64,000 nt of DNA from Persicitalea sp038235275 (GCA_038235275.1 JBBSUC010000006.1:77571-141570); one strand, 5' to 3'; shown: positions 52,103 through 61,380, numbered from the stretch's first letter. The notes: generated by a model from the letters alone, not told the origin. Numbers and translations are program-made.

Positions 52103-53911
52103 ATGCAGAAAATTGCTATTATCGGCAGCGGCGCCACCGCTATTTACCTTCTTAAACACCTGATGGACCATAGCGGTGTCCTGAAAAGTCACCTCCAGGA
52201 AATCGCAATATTTGAGAAAGGGAACATTATGGGCATGGGCATGCCTTACAATCCCAATACAACGGATTTGTGCAACCTATCCAATATTTCCTCAGAAGAA
52301 TTGCCGGAACTGATCCTGCCCTTTGCGAACTGGTTGGAAGGCCAGGATAAAAGGATACTCAAGGCATTGGGGTTGGCTGATAAAAAAATCAGCAAATCCG
52401 AAGTGTACAATCGACTGACCTTGGGCCAGTACCTACAGGCGCAATACGACGCCATTATCGAGAAAATTTCGGCCGCAGGTATCACCGTAAAGCAGTTTCC
52501 CAATTCCGAGGTAGAAGACATTACATACCACGCCAAGCAGGGAAATGTTACGTTGAAAGTCAGCGATGGTTTCACGCACACGTTCAGTAAAGTTGTGGTG
52601 GCCACGGGCCACACCTGGACCGAAGCAGACGATGTCGAGTCTGGCAACTACGCCTCACCCTGGCCGATCCAAAAGATTTTGCCCGAAGAAGGTACTTTTC
52701 ACAACTTCAAAATTGGCACCCTGGGCGCTTCGCTGAGTGCTTTCGATGTGGTGTCGTCTTTGTCGAGAAGGCATGGCGAGTTCACGACCGACCGGGAAGG
52801 AAAAAGGATTTTTACGCCAGCCAAAGGGGCCGAAAATTTCAGCATGGCCATGCACGCTGCCAACGGCTGGCTGCCGCATCTTCAGTACGAGCAGCAAGAA
52901 CCCATGCGGGAGATTTACTGCCACGTGAGCCGAAAAAAGCTTTTTGGCCTGCTGGATGGCGACGGCTGCCTGCGCATCGAGACATTCTTCGACCGGGTGT
53001 GCCGTTCCGCCCTGATCGAGGCTTTCAAAAAGGACAAGATGCCCGACCTGATCGAAAAGTTGGCGGACAAAACTTTCACTCTCACCGATTTTGTGGAAAC
53101 GATGAGCCGAAAACACGAGTTTGGGAATGCCTTCGAGGGAATGCGTTTTGAGATGGAAGAAGCCAAAAATTCTGTGGAAAAGCGGAAGCCCATCCATTGG
53201 AAAGAGACGGTGGACGACCTGATGTATTGCCTGAATTTCCACGCTGAATTGCTGCCCGCCGAGGACCATCTGCTGTTCCACAAAGAAGTGATGCCTTTTC
53301 TGATGAACGTGATTGCGGCCATGCCGCTGCCTTCGGGGAATCTGCTTTTGGCCCTCTACGACGCCGGGAAACTGGAAATTGTGTCGGGTTACGCCACCGT
53401 GGCGGACAAACACAAAAAAGGGGTCACGACTATCGACGTAAAGGATGGCGAGGCCACCTACTCGATCGATTACAAAATGTTCGTCCATTGTGGTGGGCAA
53501 AAGTCTGTGGGCCTGGATGAATATCCGTTCCAATCACTTGTGGATTCGGGGGCAGTGCGTCGGGCAAGATCGAAATTTAATGATGCCGGGGAAGCCAAAG
53601 AATTACTGAAATCAGACAAAAAAGAGCGAGTGTATCGGCAGCGAGGCGACTATTACTTTTATACCGGAGGCGTGGAGATTGACGCAAGTTACCGGGTCGT
53701 CGGCGAAGACGGTGAACCCAACGACTGCATTTATGACCTTTCCTTTACGCACACCACCGGCTTGCGGCCGTATTCGTACGGATTGCAGGCGTGTAGCGCC
53801 ACGAGCCTGATTTTTGTGGAGGTCTGGGTGAAATCGCTCACGAAAAATGGGGGGATTTCCGGGCGTATCGAAGAAGTCGCCAAGCTGTACGAACAAGCAG
53901 AGGAATTATAG
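52103..53911 (+). CDS. FAD/NAD(P)-binding protein
   Basis: A 602-residue protein. The start at ATG 52103 puts the dinucleotide-binding motif at the N-terminus (KIAIIGSGATAIYLLKHL, GxGxxA type). A second Rossmann-like region appears in FSKVVVATGHTWTEADD and FKIGTLGASLSAFDVVSSL. It belongs to the FAD-NAD(P)-binding family seen next to various oxidative genes; the MPYNPNTTDLCNLSN segment is typical. The substrate is unknown. The gene is transcribed alone and its stop converges with the oxidoreductase gene, 17 bases apart. Confidence 0.85.
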   Translation: MQKIAIIGSGATAIYLLKHLMDHSGVLKSHLQEIAIFEKGNIMGMGMPYNPNTTDLCNLSNISSEELPELILPFANWLEGQDKRILKALGLADKKISKSEVYNRLTLGQYLQAQYDAIIEKISAAGITVKQFPNSEVEDITYHAKQGNVTLKVSDGFTHTFSKVVVATGHTWTEADDVESGNYASPWPIQKILPEEGTFHNFKIGTLGASLSAFDVVSSLSRRHGEFTTDREGKRIFTPAKGAENFSMAMHAANGWLPHLQYEQQEPMREIYCHVSRKKLFGLLDGDGCLRIETFFDRVCRSALIEAFKKDKMPDLIEKLADKTFTLTDFVETMSRKHEFGNAFEGMRFEMEEAKNSVEKRKPIHWKETVDDLMYCLNFHAELLPAEDHLLFHKEVMPFLMNVIAAMPLPSGNLLLALYDAGKLEIVSGYATVADKHKKGVTTIDVKDGEATYSIDYKMFVHCGGQKSVGLDEYPFQSLVDSGAVRRARSKFNDAGEAKELLKSDKKERVYRQRGDYYFYTGGVEIDASYRVVGEDGEPNDCIYDLSFTHTTGLRPYSYGLQACSATSLIFVEVWVKSLTKNGGISGRIEEVAKLYEQAEEL

Positions 53912-53937
53912 CAAGTAAGAGCAGTTGGCTACTTGCT
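53910..53937. terminator. Small hairpin between two convergent genes
   Basis: AGCAAGTA (53910-53917) and TACTTGCT (53930-53937) form an 8-bp stem that spans both stop codons. It is short, so its role as terminator is tentative. Confidence 0.35.
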
Positions 53938-54930
53938 TTGTGCCTTCTTCATCACACTATCCAGCGTCACTGCCGCACCACCTTGCCGCTTACTTTCGTC
54001 GGCGGCTTCCATGAAGGCGGAGATTTCCAGGGTTTCCTGGGGCGTAACGGGTGGCTTGCCGCTCTCAAAAAACTTTATAATTTCCTGCAACAAAGGCTCG
54101 TAACCCGCGTAGGGTCCCAGCACGACGTTGCCGTTTTGGGTGAACACCGTCCCACCGTATTCGTGTTTACCCGAGCGTGTTCCCCGGAAAGTGCCCACGC
54201 GGCCATCGGCCCAGGTGCCGACTACGATGTCGGTGAGGTCGGTGTGGATGCGCCGCACGCTTTGGCAGCCCGCCCCCATGACCGTGAACAGCGTCTCGAC
54301 GCCGTGGATGCCGTACCAAAACAAGTCGGGGTGCGATTTTTCGAGCGAAGCCGGACTGAATGTGTCGGCCCCCAGGACGATGCTTTTATCCAAACCCTCC
54401 ACGCCCTTGATGTAGCGCAGTGACGAAGCCGAAAAGAGCGGCACCTTGTAGCGTTCGGCGGCGGCGAACAGCGCCACGGCGTCGGCCAGCGAACCCGCCA
54501 CTGGTTTGTCCACAAACAGACGCTTGCCCGCTTTCAGTACCGGAATGGCCTGCGCCAGGTGTGGACGCCCGTCGTTGGTTTCCAGCAGCACCACGTCCAC
54601 CTTGTCGAGCAAGGCCGGAATCGAGTCTACAATCTCGACGCCCAGCTTTTTTACGCTTTCCGTGTACTCGGGAACGCGCTGTACGCTCGACTCGATGTCG
54701 GGGCTGCCTTTCGGGTAAGCCGCCACCACGCGGTAGCCCTGGTAGGCAGCGTCGGGTTCGGCGGCGTTGAGGACTTTGGTAAAGGCTACGCTGTGCGAAG
54801 TATCGAGGCCGATGATGCCGACCCGCTTTCCCGCCAGGTTTTGCCCAAATTTAAAATCAAGGGTGGAAATCCCCAAGCCCGTAATGGCGGCGGACTTTAT
54901 AAAGGTTCTGCGGTTTTGGTGGTGCATCAT
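53929..54930 (-). CDS. Exported Gfo/Idh/MocA family oxidoreductase, small form
   Basis: A 333-residue protein, the shortest of three such genes here. It has a Tat-like signal (NRRTFIKSAAITGLGISTL). The Rossmann start is VGIIGLDTSHSVAFTKVL, where the GxGxxG motif is replaced by GLDTSHS, a known variant in which NAD(P) binding is less certain. The catalytic Lys is in FVDKPVAGSLAD. The C-terminal domain is shortened but ends in the usual helix. It may act on a sugar or inositol derivative. A second ATG one codon downstream (54927) is possible. The upstream gene (TraB-like) is 49 bases away. Confidence 0.88.
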   Translation of the reverse strand: MMHHQNRRTFIKSAAITGLGISTLDFKFGQNLAGKRVGIIGLDTSHSVAFTKVLNAAEPDAAYQGYRVVAAYPKGSPDIESSVQRVPEYTESVKKLGVEIVDSIPALLDKVDVVLLETNDGRPHLAQAIPVLKAGKRLFVDKPVAGSLADAVALFAAAERYKVPLFSASSLRYIKGVEGLDKSIVLGADTFSPASLEKSHPDLFWYGIHGVETLFTVMGAGCQSVRRIHTDLTDIVVGTWADGRVGTFRGTRSGKHEYGGTVFTQNGNVVLGPYAGYEPLLQEIIKFFESGKPPVTPQETLEISAFMEAADESKRQGGAAVTLDSVMKKAQSK

Positions 54931-54979
54931 ATAAATGAGAAAGGCGAATGCGGGTTTTCTTTACTCAAATACTCAGTTG

Positions 54980-56071
54980 TCAGCGTAGAGAAATTGGCTC
55001 TACCCGGTAGCCCCTATTTCTGAGTTGTGAGATAAGTCCTTCTTTATAAAACAAGTGCCTGACGCCGACGGCCACAAAGCACTTTTCGCGCTGGAAGGCC
55101 AGGGCAAGTGTTTTCAGCCAGGTACTGTTACGCTTCACCAGTCGGGTAATCCCGTCAGCACCCGCTTCTTGGTCTAGTTGGTAGTCCAGTGCAAATTTTT
55201 TATAATCATTAATGACCCCACAGCCGGAAGCATCGTTATCGAGCATAGCTTGCATGAGAGAAATGTCGGCTTCGATATACTTGGCATTTTGGAGGGAGTT
55301 TAATGTTTGAGCTTCCCTGGACAGAAGATTATCATGCCGCTCGTCCAGAGAGAAGACCGTTTTGCTTTGAGCGCGAGCCATATTCTCTATGCGCGAATCC
55401 ATTATGTCGTAATTGGTGCGTGTTTCTTTATCGCAGATGAATAGGAAGTATATGTTTTCGAGACGAATGTTGAGTTCTGCAGGAGGTGTACGATAACATT
55501 TCTGGATTCCAGTTTTGGCAACGAAAGCACTAAATACTTTTCTCTGATCCTGATTCATGATGGTTTCCCACTGTTCCTGATTCCACGGGCCCGTCTCTGG
55601 CGTATGGGTGGTGTCCCGTCTCAGCGCCAAAGTTTCCTCGACGTATAGCAACGTCGCGTCGTTCAGTCTTGCTACGGCCACAGGGAGTGTGGCAAAAAAA
55701 TCAGCGTCCACTTCGTGGAAAGTGCCAAACAAATAGGACTTGTACGCCACGCCCGGCTTGCTCACTTCCCACAGTAAGGTACCGGGACAGTTCTGGTTCG
55801 TTGTGTCAGTTTGCGGCTTGGCTTCACCGCCTTGCAACCCGCGACTAATCGACATCTCGACGCCGTTGTGCATGAAAGAGCTCCGGCGCCCCCGCTTGTC
55901 GGTTTCCCATTTTTCGCCCAATACGCCGATATAGCTCAAATCATTTGGCTTGGCCTGGTATTGGGGAATGCCGCCCATCGCATCGTAGCTTGTTTGGGGG
56001 GAAAAAGTTTGCGCCCGCGCAGCCACCGTCAGAAATAGCAAGGCAGCCAGAAGTATTTGTGGATGTCCCAT
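54980..56071 (-). CDS. TraB/GumN family protein, exported
   Basis: A 363-residue protein starting at ATG 56071 with signal peptide (GHPQILLAALLFLTVAARAQ); the frame to 56299 includes a long unlikely leader. The TraB/GumN pattern is WEVSKPGVAYKSYLFGTFHE, with the conserved GTxH, and near the C-terminus CFVAVGVRHLFYKEGLISQL, which carries a GxRH pair. Members are thought to be metal-dependent hydrolases, like the Tiki protease relatives, but many remain uncharacterised. The middle has an insertion-like region (ENLEDIYFLF-like, around RLENIYFLFICDKET). The gene lies 42 bases downstream of the M14 peptidase gene's stop, so an operon is likely. Confidence 0.86.
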   Translation of the reverse strand: MGHPQILLAALLFLTVAARAQTFSPQTSYDAMGGIPQYQAKPNDLSYIGVLGEKWETDKRGRRSSFMHNGVEMSISRGLQGGEAKPQTDTTNQNCPGTLLWEVSKPGVAYKSYLFGTFHEVDADFFATLPVAVARLNDATLLYVEETLALRRDTTHTPETGPWNQEQWETIMNQDQRKVFSAFVAKTGIQKCYRTPPAELNIRLENIYFLFICDKETRTNYDIMDSRIENMARAQSKTVFSLDERHDNLLSREAQTLNSLQNAKYIEADISLMQAMLDNDASGCGVINDYKKFALDYQLDQEAGADGITRLVKRNSTWLKTLALAFQREKCFVAVGVRHLFYKEGLISQLRNRGYRVEPISLR

Positions 56072-56112
56072 CCCGTTTTCAGTGCTTAGGTTGACAAAAA
56101 TAAGCCAAACTT

Positions 56113-58893
56113 TCAATCCGTTCCCGCTCCTGCCGTCGCACTCCCCGTAGAATACAACGCATTGAACACCAGCTTCAGCGTCCCGTGCGACTGCGCCCGA
56201 AAGGTAATCTCCGGCCCGAAGGCGTAGAGCTTGCCCGCGCCGACTTTGGCCTCGAAACCCGTCACGCCGCCTTGCAGATACGACTGCCCCCAGGCCCAAC
56301 CGCTGCGGAGTGGGGTCGCGCTGTCGAACCAGAGGATGGGCTTGATGTCGCCTTTAGCCAGGGCATCCGGGGCAACGTCGAAGACCGGGCTGTTCTCAAA
56401 ATACACGTCGGCCTGCGCGGGCATGCCCCAACTGATGGCCCGCGTGGAATCGACGCTCACGCGCAGGATGCTGCCGGGAATGTAGTACTTCTCGCTCGGC
56501 AGGCGGCTTTCTTTCCCGTCCCGACCGATTTCCACCAGTTTGTTACGCACAGGCAGTTTCAGGTGGTAGGCCAGGTTGGTGCTGCTGCCGATGGTAAGGA
56601 CGGTGCCACCCGCTTCCAGGAATTTTTTCAATTCGACGACTGTGGTGTCCACCGAAATCTTGCCCAGTTGGTCGCGGTATTCTTTGGGAATATCGTTGGC
56701 CTTGGGTTCTTTCCTAGTATAACCCCTGCCACCACTTCTTTCGCCGGATGGGGCCGGAATGGCACCCGTTACGAATAGGAGTACATCGAATTTTTTCTTC
56801 AGATCCCCCGCGTCGAGGGTGGGAGCGTACACGACCTCCACCGGAAAGTGAAACTGCTCGCTCAGCCAGCGCACCCAGCCCGAGGGCATGGAGCCGCCGT
56901 AAGTATCCCACAAGCCCACGCGCAGCGGCGCGACTTTGGCCATCGCCGCCGTGGGCCGCTGCTTCATGCCCCGCACGTCGATGCCCAGGTCGCTGGAAGC
57001 TTTTCCCAACATCGCTTTGGCCTGTTCACCCGCCGGGACGAAGAAGGCACCCATCGCCAAATCAGAGGGTTCGGTAGTGCGGAAAACGTCCACGTTGGCT
57101 TTCAGCAGATCGTTGACAGCGGTGAAGGAGTCGTTGACCTCGGGACTCAGCACGTAGCCTGCGATGGGGTTCACAGCCTCAAATTCTCCCGCCGGATGCT
57201 GCAATTCGCCGTAGGAAATCGCCTGGAACGGGCCTTTGAATTCACTCAGAACGCGGTCGAACTCGACGCCCATCTGGTAAGCCAGCGTCCAGCCCGCCGC
57301 GTCGTAGGGCCGCACGGGCGGACCACCGGGGTACTGGAAATCGTTGGGGTGGTCCTGCGGCTCGAACATGTCCAGCACGTGGGGTCGGAAGGCTTGGGCG
57401 GTCATTACGACGTAAGAGCCTTGCGGGTATTTTTTCTTTTCCACCGTAAAACCCGCCGTGGCGCGGTGGACCTGCACCCCTGACTTGATGAGGGCGTTGA
57501 CAAACTTGACCGCCGTGGCAAAATCGGCCTGATCAGCGGAAAGAATGTAGCCGCGCGGGTCGCGACGGGCGGGGTCAGTCATCACCGAATCGTAGAGATC
57601 CTGGGTGAGTTTGGCTTTGCTATTCTTCTTTTTCACCGCTTCGTAGGTATCCTCTATCTCCTTAATTTTTTTTGGAGAAAGTGCCCAGTAGTCACGCTGG
57701 CCGCGTTCGATGGCATTTTTGCCCATGCGATAGGCGTTGAAAAGTAGCTCGTCACGAAGCCGGGAGGCGTGGTCCAGTACGGCGTAGTTGAGCGACACCG
57801 AGTAGTCGATCGACTGCCGGAAATGCCACAGTTGGGGCGCAATCGGGAACGTCTGGGAGCCGTTGGGAATCAGGCGAGAAGGCACCAGCGGGATGGTGTC
57901 AGGCGTGGGGCTGCCGATGATTTCGGTCAGGATGCCGATCATGTTGTGAAAATAGGGCGCGGTGCGCAGGCCGCCGTTCCACCAGGTAGAATAGACGGAC
58001 CCCGCCCGCTGCGTGTAGCCAGGCTTGCCCTCGGCGTTGAGCCGCGAGTTCATGGCCGCGCCCACGGCGTCGAGGCTGGTGATAATCAGCGGATCATAGA
58101 CATAGTTGAAAGGATCGCGGTAGGGTGGTCCGGCCACCACGGTACCCGCCGGGCCAGCCTGGTGGTGATTGTACACGATCTGCGGAATCCATTCGACGTA
58201 CAGTTTCCGGCCGATGTTCCAGGATTCGCTCATGTTCATCATGAAAAAATCGCGGTTGTTGTCGTGACCGATGTATTTTTGGTATAGCCGAGGGAGAAAG
58301 TCGGTACTTTTCTTCGTGTCCTTTTTCTCGCTCATATACCAGTCACTGACCAGTTCCTGACCGTCGGGATTGGCGTGGGCCATCAGGATAATGACGTCAT
58401 CCAGAATGCGTTTCGTCTCGTCGTCCTGGCGGCTGGTGAGTTGGTAGGCGGTTTCGATGAGTTGGTGGGCGCCCACGGTTTCGGTGGCGTGCAGGCCGCC
58501 ATCGATCCAGACCACCGCCTTACCTTCCCTGGTCAGGGCGCGGGCTTGCTCGTCGGTGAGGCCCTCGGCGCGGGCCAGTTGTTGTGAGATGGATTGGTAT
58601 CTGGCAAGACTTTTTAGATTCTCGGGCGAGGAAATGACGAGCATGTACTGATGCCGCCCCTCTTCGGTCAGGCCCATGTCCACGAGATTGGCGCGGGGCG
58701 AGGCGGAGGCGAGTTTCTTGAAATAAGCTTCGGTTTGGGTGTAGGTGGCCAGGTGGTAGTCGTCGCCGATGGCAAAGCCGAAATGTTCTTTGGGCGTGGG
58801 AATTTTCTGGGCGTGGGCCACCGCAAGGCCGATTACCCAAAAAACCAAAGTGTAAAACCAAAGACGCGCGGATTTCCTATAGCTTTTATTCAT
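56113..58893 (-). CDS. Exported M14 family zinc carboxypeptidase, large form
   Basis: A 926-residue exported protein (signal ARLWFYTLVFWVIGLAVAHA). The M14 zinc site has His135 and Glu138 in DGGLHATETVGAHQ and the third ligand in YNHHQAGPAG (His243 or His244); the substrate-binding region is ANPDGQELVSDWYM and NNRDFFMM. The C-terminal half carries a class I glutamine-amidotransferase-like fold (PLRVGLWDTYGGSMPSGWVR) and a beta domain. Proteins with this layout are frequent in Bacteroidota and cleave peptides, possibly cell-wall or food-derived. It is first in a minus-strand group with the TraB gene. The upstream intergenic region is long. Confidence 0.93.
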   Translation of the reverse strand: MNKSYRKSARLWFYTLVFWVIGLAVAHAQKIPTPKEHFGFAIGDDYHLATYTQTEAYFKKLASASPRANLVDMGLTEEGRHQYMLVISSPENLKSLARYQSISQQLARAEGLTDEQARALTREGKAVVWIDGGLHATETVGAHQLIETAYQLTSRQDDETKRILDDVIILMAHANPDGQELVSDWYMSEKKDTKKSTDFLPRLYQKYIGHDNNRDFFMMNMSESWNIGRKLYVEWIPQIVYNHHQAGPAGTVVAGPPYRDPFNYVYDPLIITSLDAVGAAMNSRLNAEGKPGYTQRAGSVYSTWWNGGLRTAPYFHNMIGILTEIIGSPTPDTIPLVPSRLIPNGSQTFPIAPQLWHFRQSIDYSVSLNYAVLDHASRLRDELLFNAYRMGKNAIERGQRDYWALSPKKIKEIEDTYEAVKKKNSKAKLTQDLYDSVMTDPARRDPRGYILSADQADFATAVKFVNALIKSGVQVHRATAGFTVEKKKYPQGSYVVMTAQAFRPHVLDMFEPQDHPNDFQYPGGPPVRPYDAAGWTLAYQMGVEFDRVLSEFKGPFQAISYGELQHPAGEFEAVNPIAGYVLSPEVNDSFTAVNDLLKANVDVFRTTEPSDLAMGAFFVPAGEQAKAMLGKASSDLGIDVRGMKQRPTAAMAKVAPLRVGLWDTYGGSMPSGWVRWLSEQFHFPVEVVYAPTLDAGDLKKKFDVLLFVTGAIPAPSGERSGGRGYTRKEPKANDIPKEYRDQLGKISVDTTVVELKKFLEAGGTVLTIGSSTNLAYHLKLPVRNKLVEIGRDGKESRLPSEKYYIPGSILRVSVDSTRAISWGMPAQADVYFENSPVFDVAPDALAKGDIKPILWFDSATPLRSGWAWGQSYLQGGVTGFEAKVGAGKLYAFGPEITFRAQSHGTLKLVFNALYSTGSATAGAGTD

Positions 58894-59368
58894 TCCAATT
58901 TAATTATAGAGGCAAATTACTACTAATTTAACCGAGCAAGTATAACAAACCTCGCTCTCCGACCGCTGGTTTTCTTCTTTTATTCCCCAGCCATGTCATC
59001 CTGTTCGAAAAATTCATCCAGCGGCTCGTCTAGCCGCTCCGGTCGCTAAATTCAATCCCAACCGAAGTACGCAGTAACTGATTATCATAAAAAAAAGGAA
59101 GTTGTTTTGATACTTCAAATAAAAATTTCCAATTTTAACCCACCATCATCCTCTTAGTTAGGAGAAATACCAAAAATACGCTATAATATAGCCTTTTTTC
59201 TAAGTATTATTCTAATTTCATTCGAAACTGGGCTGTTTGTAGAAAGGGTTTGAAAATTCGAGTAACTGTGCAAAGTACATTATTTTTGGATTGTTTATTT
59301 TCGAGCCAGGGACTATTGGCTACTTCCTTGTGAACGTTCCTGTCGAACGGGACCATACCAACAACCAT
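58894..59368. other. Intergenic region between M14 peptidase and response regulator
   Basis: 475 bases. It holds the divergent promoters, an AT-rich middle, and a short serine-rich ATG frame of 18 codons (58993-59049) with an internal 7-bp hairpin (AGCGGCT 59020-59026 / AGCCGCT 59032-59038, loop of five). Nothing else was recognised. The mini-frame is unproven. Confidence 0.55.
59281..59288 (+). promoter_or_regulatory. TAnnTTTG promoter element for the response regulator
   Basis: TATTTTTG is an exact match to the -7 consensus, 81 bases before the ATG at 59369. It makes an earlier in-frame start at 59291 unlikely, because transcription would begin at or after that position. Confidence 0.5.
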
Positions 59369-59776
59369 ATGAAAAATACGTTACGCCACGCCGACAAAGG
59401 TAATCTCCTGATTATGGACGACGCGCCTGGAATTCAAAAAATTTTATCGGTCCATTTGCAAAAAGACTTCAACCTGGTTATCAAAAACGATGGCATGGAG
59501 GGCATGAACTGGCTGGACGAAGGCCACTCGGTGGATTTGATTCTCGCCGATTTGAATATGCCCAACCTGGACGGTCGGGAATTCCTCCAGATCGTACGGT
59601 CCAGTAATTTTTACAAGCACATACCCGTGGTGATTCTCTCAGCGCAAAACGACAGCGGCGATCGAATCGACTGCCTCAACAAGGGGGCTGACGATTTTAT
59701 CGAGAAGCCTTTCAACCCGGCAGAAGTTTCGGCCAAAATCCAGGTCATTCTCCGAAGAACCAAGCGAACTGCATAA
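59369..59776 (+). CDS. Single-domain response regulator receiver
   Basis: A 135-residue receiver with no output domain. The start ATG 59369 is supported by the TAnnTTTG element at 59281. The acidic pair is in LLIMDDAPGIQ, the phosphoacceptor Asp in LILADLNMPNLDG, the conserved Ser in VVILSAQND and Lys in DFIEKPFNPAE. All residues needed for phosphorylation are present. It must signal by binding a partner. The next gene, 114 bases downstream on the same strand, carries a degenerate receiver, which makes it the obvious candidate partner. No histidine kinase is nearby. Confidence 0.9.
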   Translation: MKNTLRHADKGNLLIMDDAPGIQKILSVHLQKDFNLVIKNDGMEGMNWLDEGHSVDLILADLNMPNLDGREFLQIVRSSNFYKHIPVVILSAQNDSGDRIDCLNKGADDFIEKPFNPAEVSAKIQVILRRTKRTA

Positions 59777-59890
59777 TTTTGTATATGCTATGTATTCACT
59801 TTTCACAGGCCCTAGTCCTGCCGGTTCGGCCTGACCCGTCATTTATTTGTTACAAAGCAAATCACCACATCTTACACTTTGTGCGTTAAA

Positions 59891-61168
59891 ATGGGAGGCC
59901 AAGAAAAAAACAGCCCCTTCAGATTGGATCCAAGCGTTCGCCACCCCTCAGGTTTGGAGAACGCTTGGAGAGGTTTGAGTGAAAACCTGGTAGACCTTGA
60001 GGCAGGTATTCGGTACCGCGTCCTGCTGCTATGCGACGGCTACGAGCAGTACCTGTCTTTTTCGAGGCACTTTGCCATGAACCTGATTGTAGAACCATTC
60101 AGTAGTACAGAAGCCCTGTTGGAAGCCCTGCTGGCCGGCTATCCGGCCGATGCTATCGTAGCCAGAGTTGAGCAAGGCGGATGGGAGATTTTGAAAACCA
60201 TCCGCTCGGAGGCCAAGCTTTCGGGTATTCCGGTTATTCTGCTGACCAAATACCTTTCGAAGTCGATTATTCAGAAGGCAAGAGCGCAGAAGGCCGATGA
60301 TATTTTTGACGAGAACTTTACCGAAGGAGACTTGATCCTTAGACTTCACTTTCTCTTTAAAAAGAAATGGTATATCACCACTCAGGCTGCGTATAAAATC
60401 CAATCTTTGCACATTGAAACTCCCCTTTGGAAACGCATTTTCGATATAGTGGTAGTCGGCGGTGCGCTTCTGGTGCTTTCGCCGCTCTTTCTGTTGGTAG
60501 CCCTGGTCATCGGGCTTGACTCCCGGGGGCCGATTTTTTACAAGTCGAAGCGGGCCGGGAGCGGGTTCAAGATTTTTGACCTGTACAAGTTCCGCACCAT
60601 GCGCACTAATGCGGATCAACTCATTAAGGACATGACCGACCTGAATATGTATAATCAGACTACGGACACTGAGGCGGCTCCGTTCTCTCTGTGTGCGAGC
60701 TGTCGGGAAAAAGAACTGCTCGAGTGTGAGAAACTACTCTTCTGGGACGGGAAGGAGATTTGTGAGCGCATTTACCTGCAAGAGAAAGACCAGAAAGCAG
60801 CTTTCATGAAATTTCAGAACGATCCAAGGATAACCAGAGTGGGCAAATTCCTGAGAAATTTCAGCCTGGACGAGTTGCCGCAACTGGTCAACATCTTGAA
60901 AGGCGACATGTCCCTGGTGGGCAACCGCCCATTGCCTATTTACGAAGCGGAGAAACTGACCACCGACGACAAGATACTGAGGTTTGCGGGACCAGCGGGC
61001 CTGACCGGCTACTGGCAGGTTACGAAGCGCGGGAAGGGGAAAGCCGAGATATCGGAGCAGGAAAGGATCGAAATGGACATCTATTACGTGAAAAATTTCT
61101 CCTTTCTGCTGGATATGGAAATCATTTTAAAAACGTTCCCAGCTCTATTCCAATCCGAAAGTGTTTGA
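59891..61168 (+). CDS. Pseudo-receiver fused to a bacterial sugar transferase with a Cys insertion
   Basis: A 425-residue protein (ATG 59891; a TTG at 59879 is in frame). Residues about 40-155 look like a response-regulator receiver (YRVLLLCDGYEQYLSF, then PVILLTKYLSKSII) but the phosphoacceptor position reads AIVARVEQGG, without Asp. Residues about 175-425 are an undecaprenyl-phosphate sugar phosphotransferase: a membrane helix (RIFDIVVVGGALLVLSPLFL), the motif YKFRTMRTNAD, and SLDELPQLVNILKGDMSLVG with NRPLP and GLTGYWQV. Between KFRTM and the DPRITRVGKFLRN motif is an insertion of about 60 residues containing Cys268, Cys271, Cys279 and Cys291 (CASC...C...C). It would start assembly of a cell-surface polysaccharide on the lipid carrier. 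Confidence 0.9.
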   Translation: MGGQEKNSPFRLDPSVRHPSGLENAWRGLSENLVDLEAGIRYRVLLLCDGYEQYLSFSRHFAMNLIVEPFSSTEALLEALLAGYPADAIVARVEQGGWEILKTIRSEAKLSGIPVILLTKYLSKSIIQKARAQKADDIFDENFTEGDLILRLHFLFKKKWYITTQAAYKIQSLHIETPLWKRIFDIVVVGGALLVLSPLFLLVALVIGLDSRGPIFYKSKRAGSGFKIFDLYKFRTMRTNADQLIKDMTDLNMYNQTTDTEAAPFSLCASCREKELLECEKLLFWDGKEICERIYLQEKDQKAAFMKFQNDPRITRVGKFLRNFSLDELPQLVNILKGDMSLVGNRPLPIYEAEKLTTDDKILRFAGPAGLTGYWQVTKRGKGKAEISEQERIEMDIYYVKNFSFLLDMEIILKTFPALFQSESV

Positions 61169-61380
61169 AATACAAATCAGTCCACTTTGACCGAGGCCTC
61201 CAGGGCGAAACTCTAAGCCCTTATCAACAAGGCCGGTTGCCAGCGGCCATTGAGTAGATTTTATTCCACCGTCCCCCTATTCCGCTGCTTTTCCATAAAA
61301 GTCACTCATCAGGTACCTATTCTGTTATTTAGAGGGTGGGGCATAAATTTTTTATTTTAGGCCCCGAGCGAAATTACAGT

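Noticed and set aside
52655..53533. 292-codon minus-strand frame opposite the FAD-binding protein
   Set aside because: It overlaps a well-supported flavoprotein gene and shows no motif.
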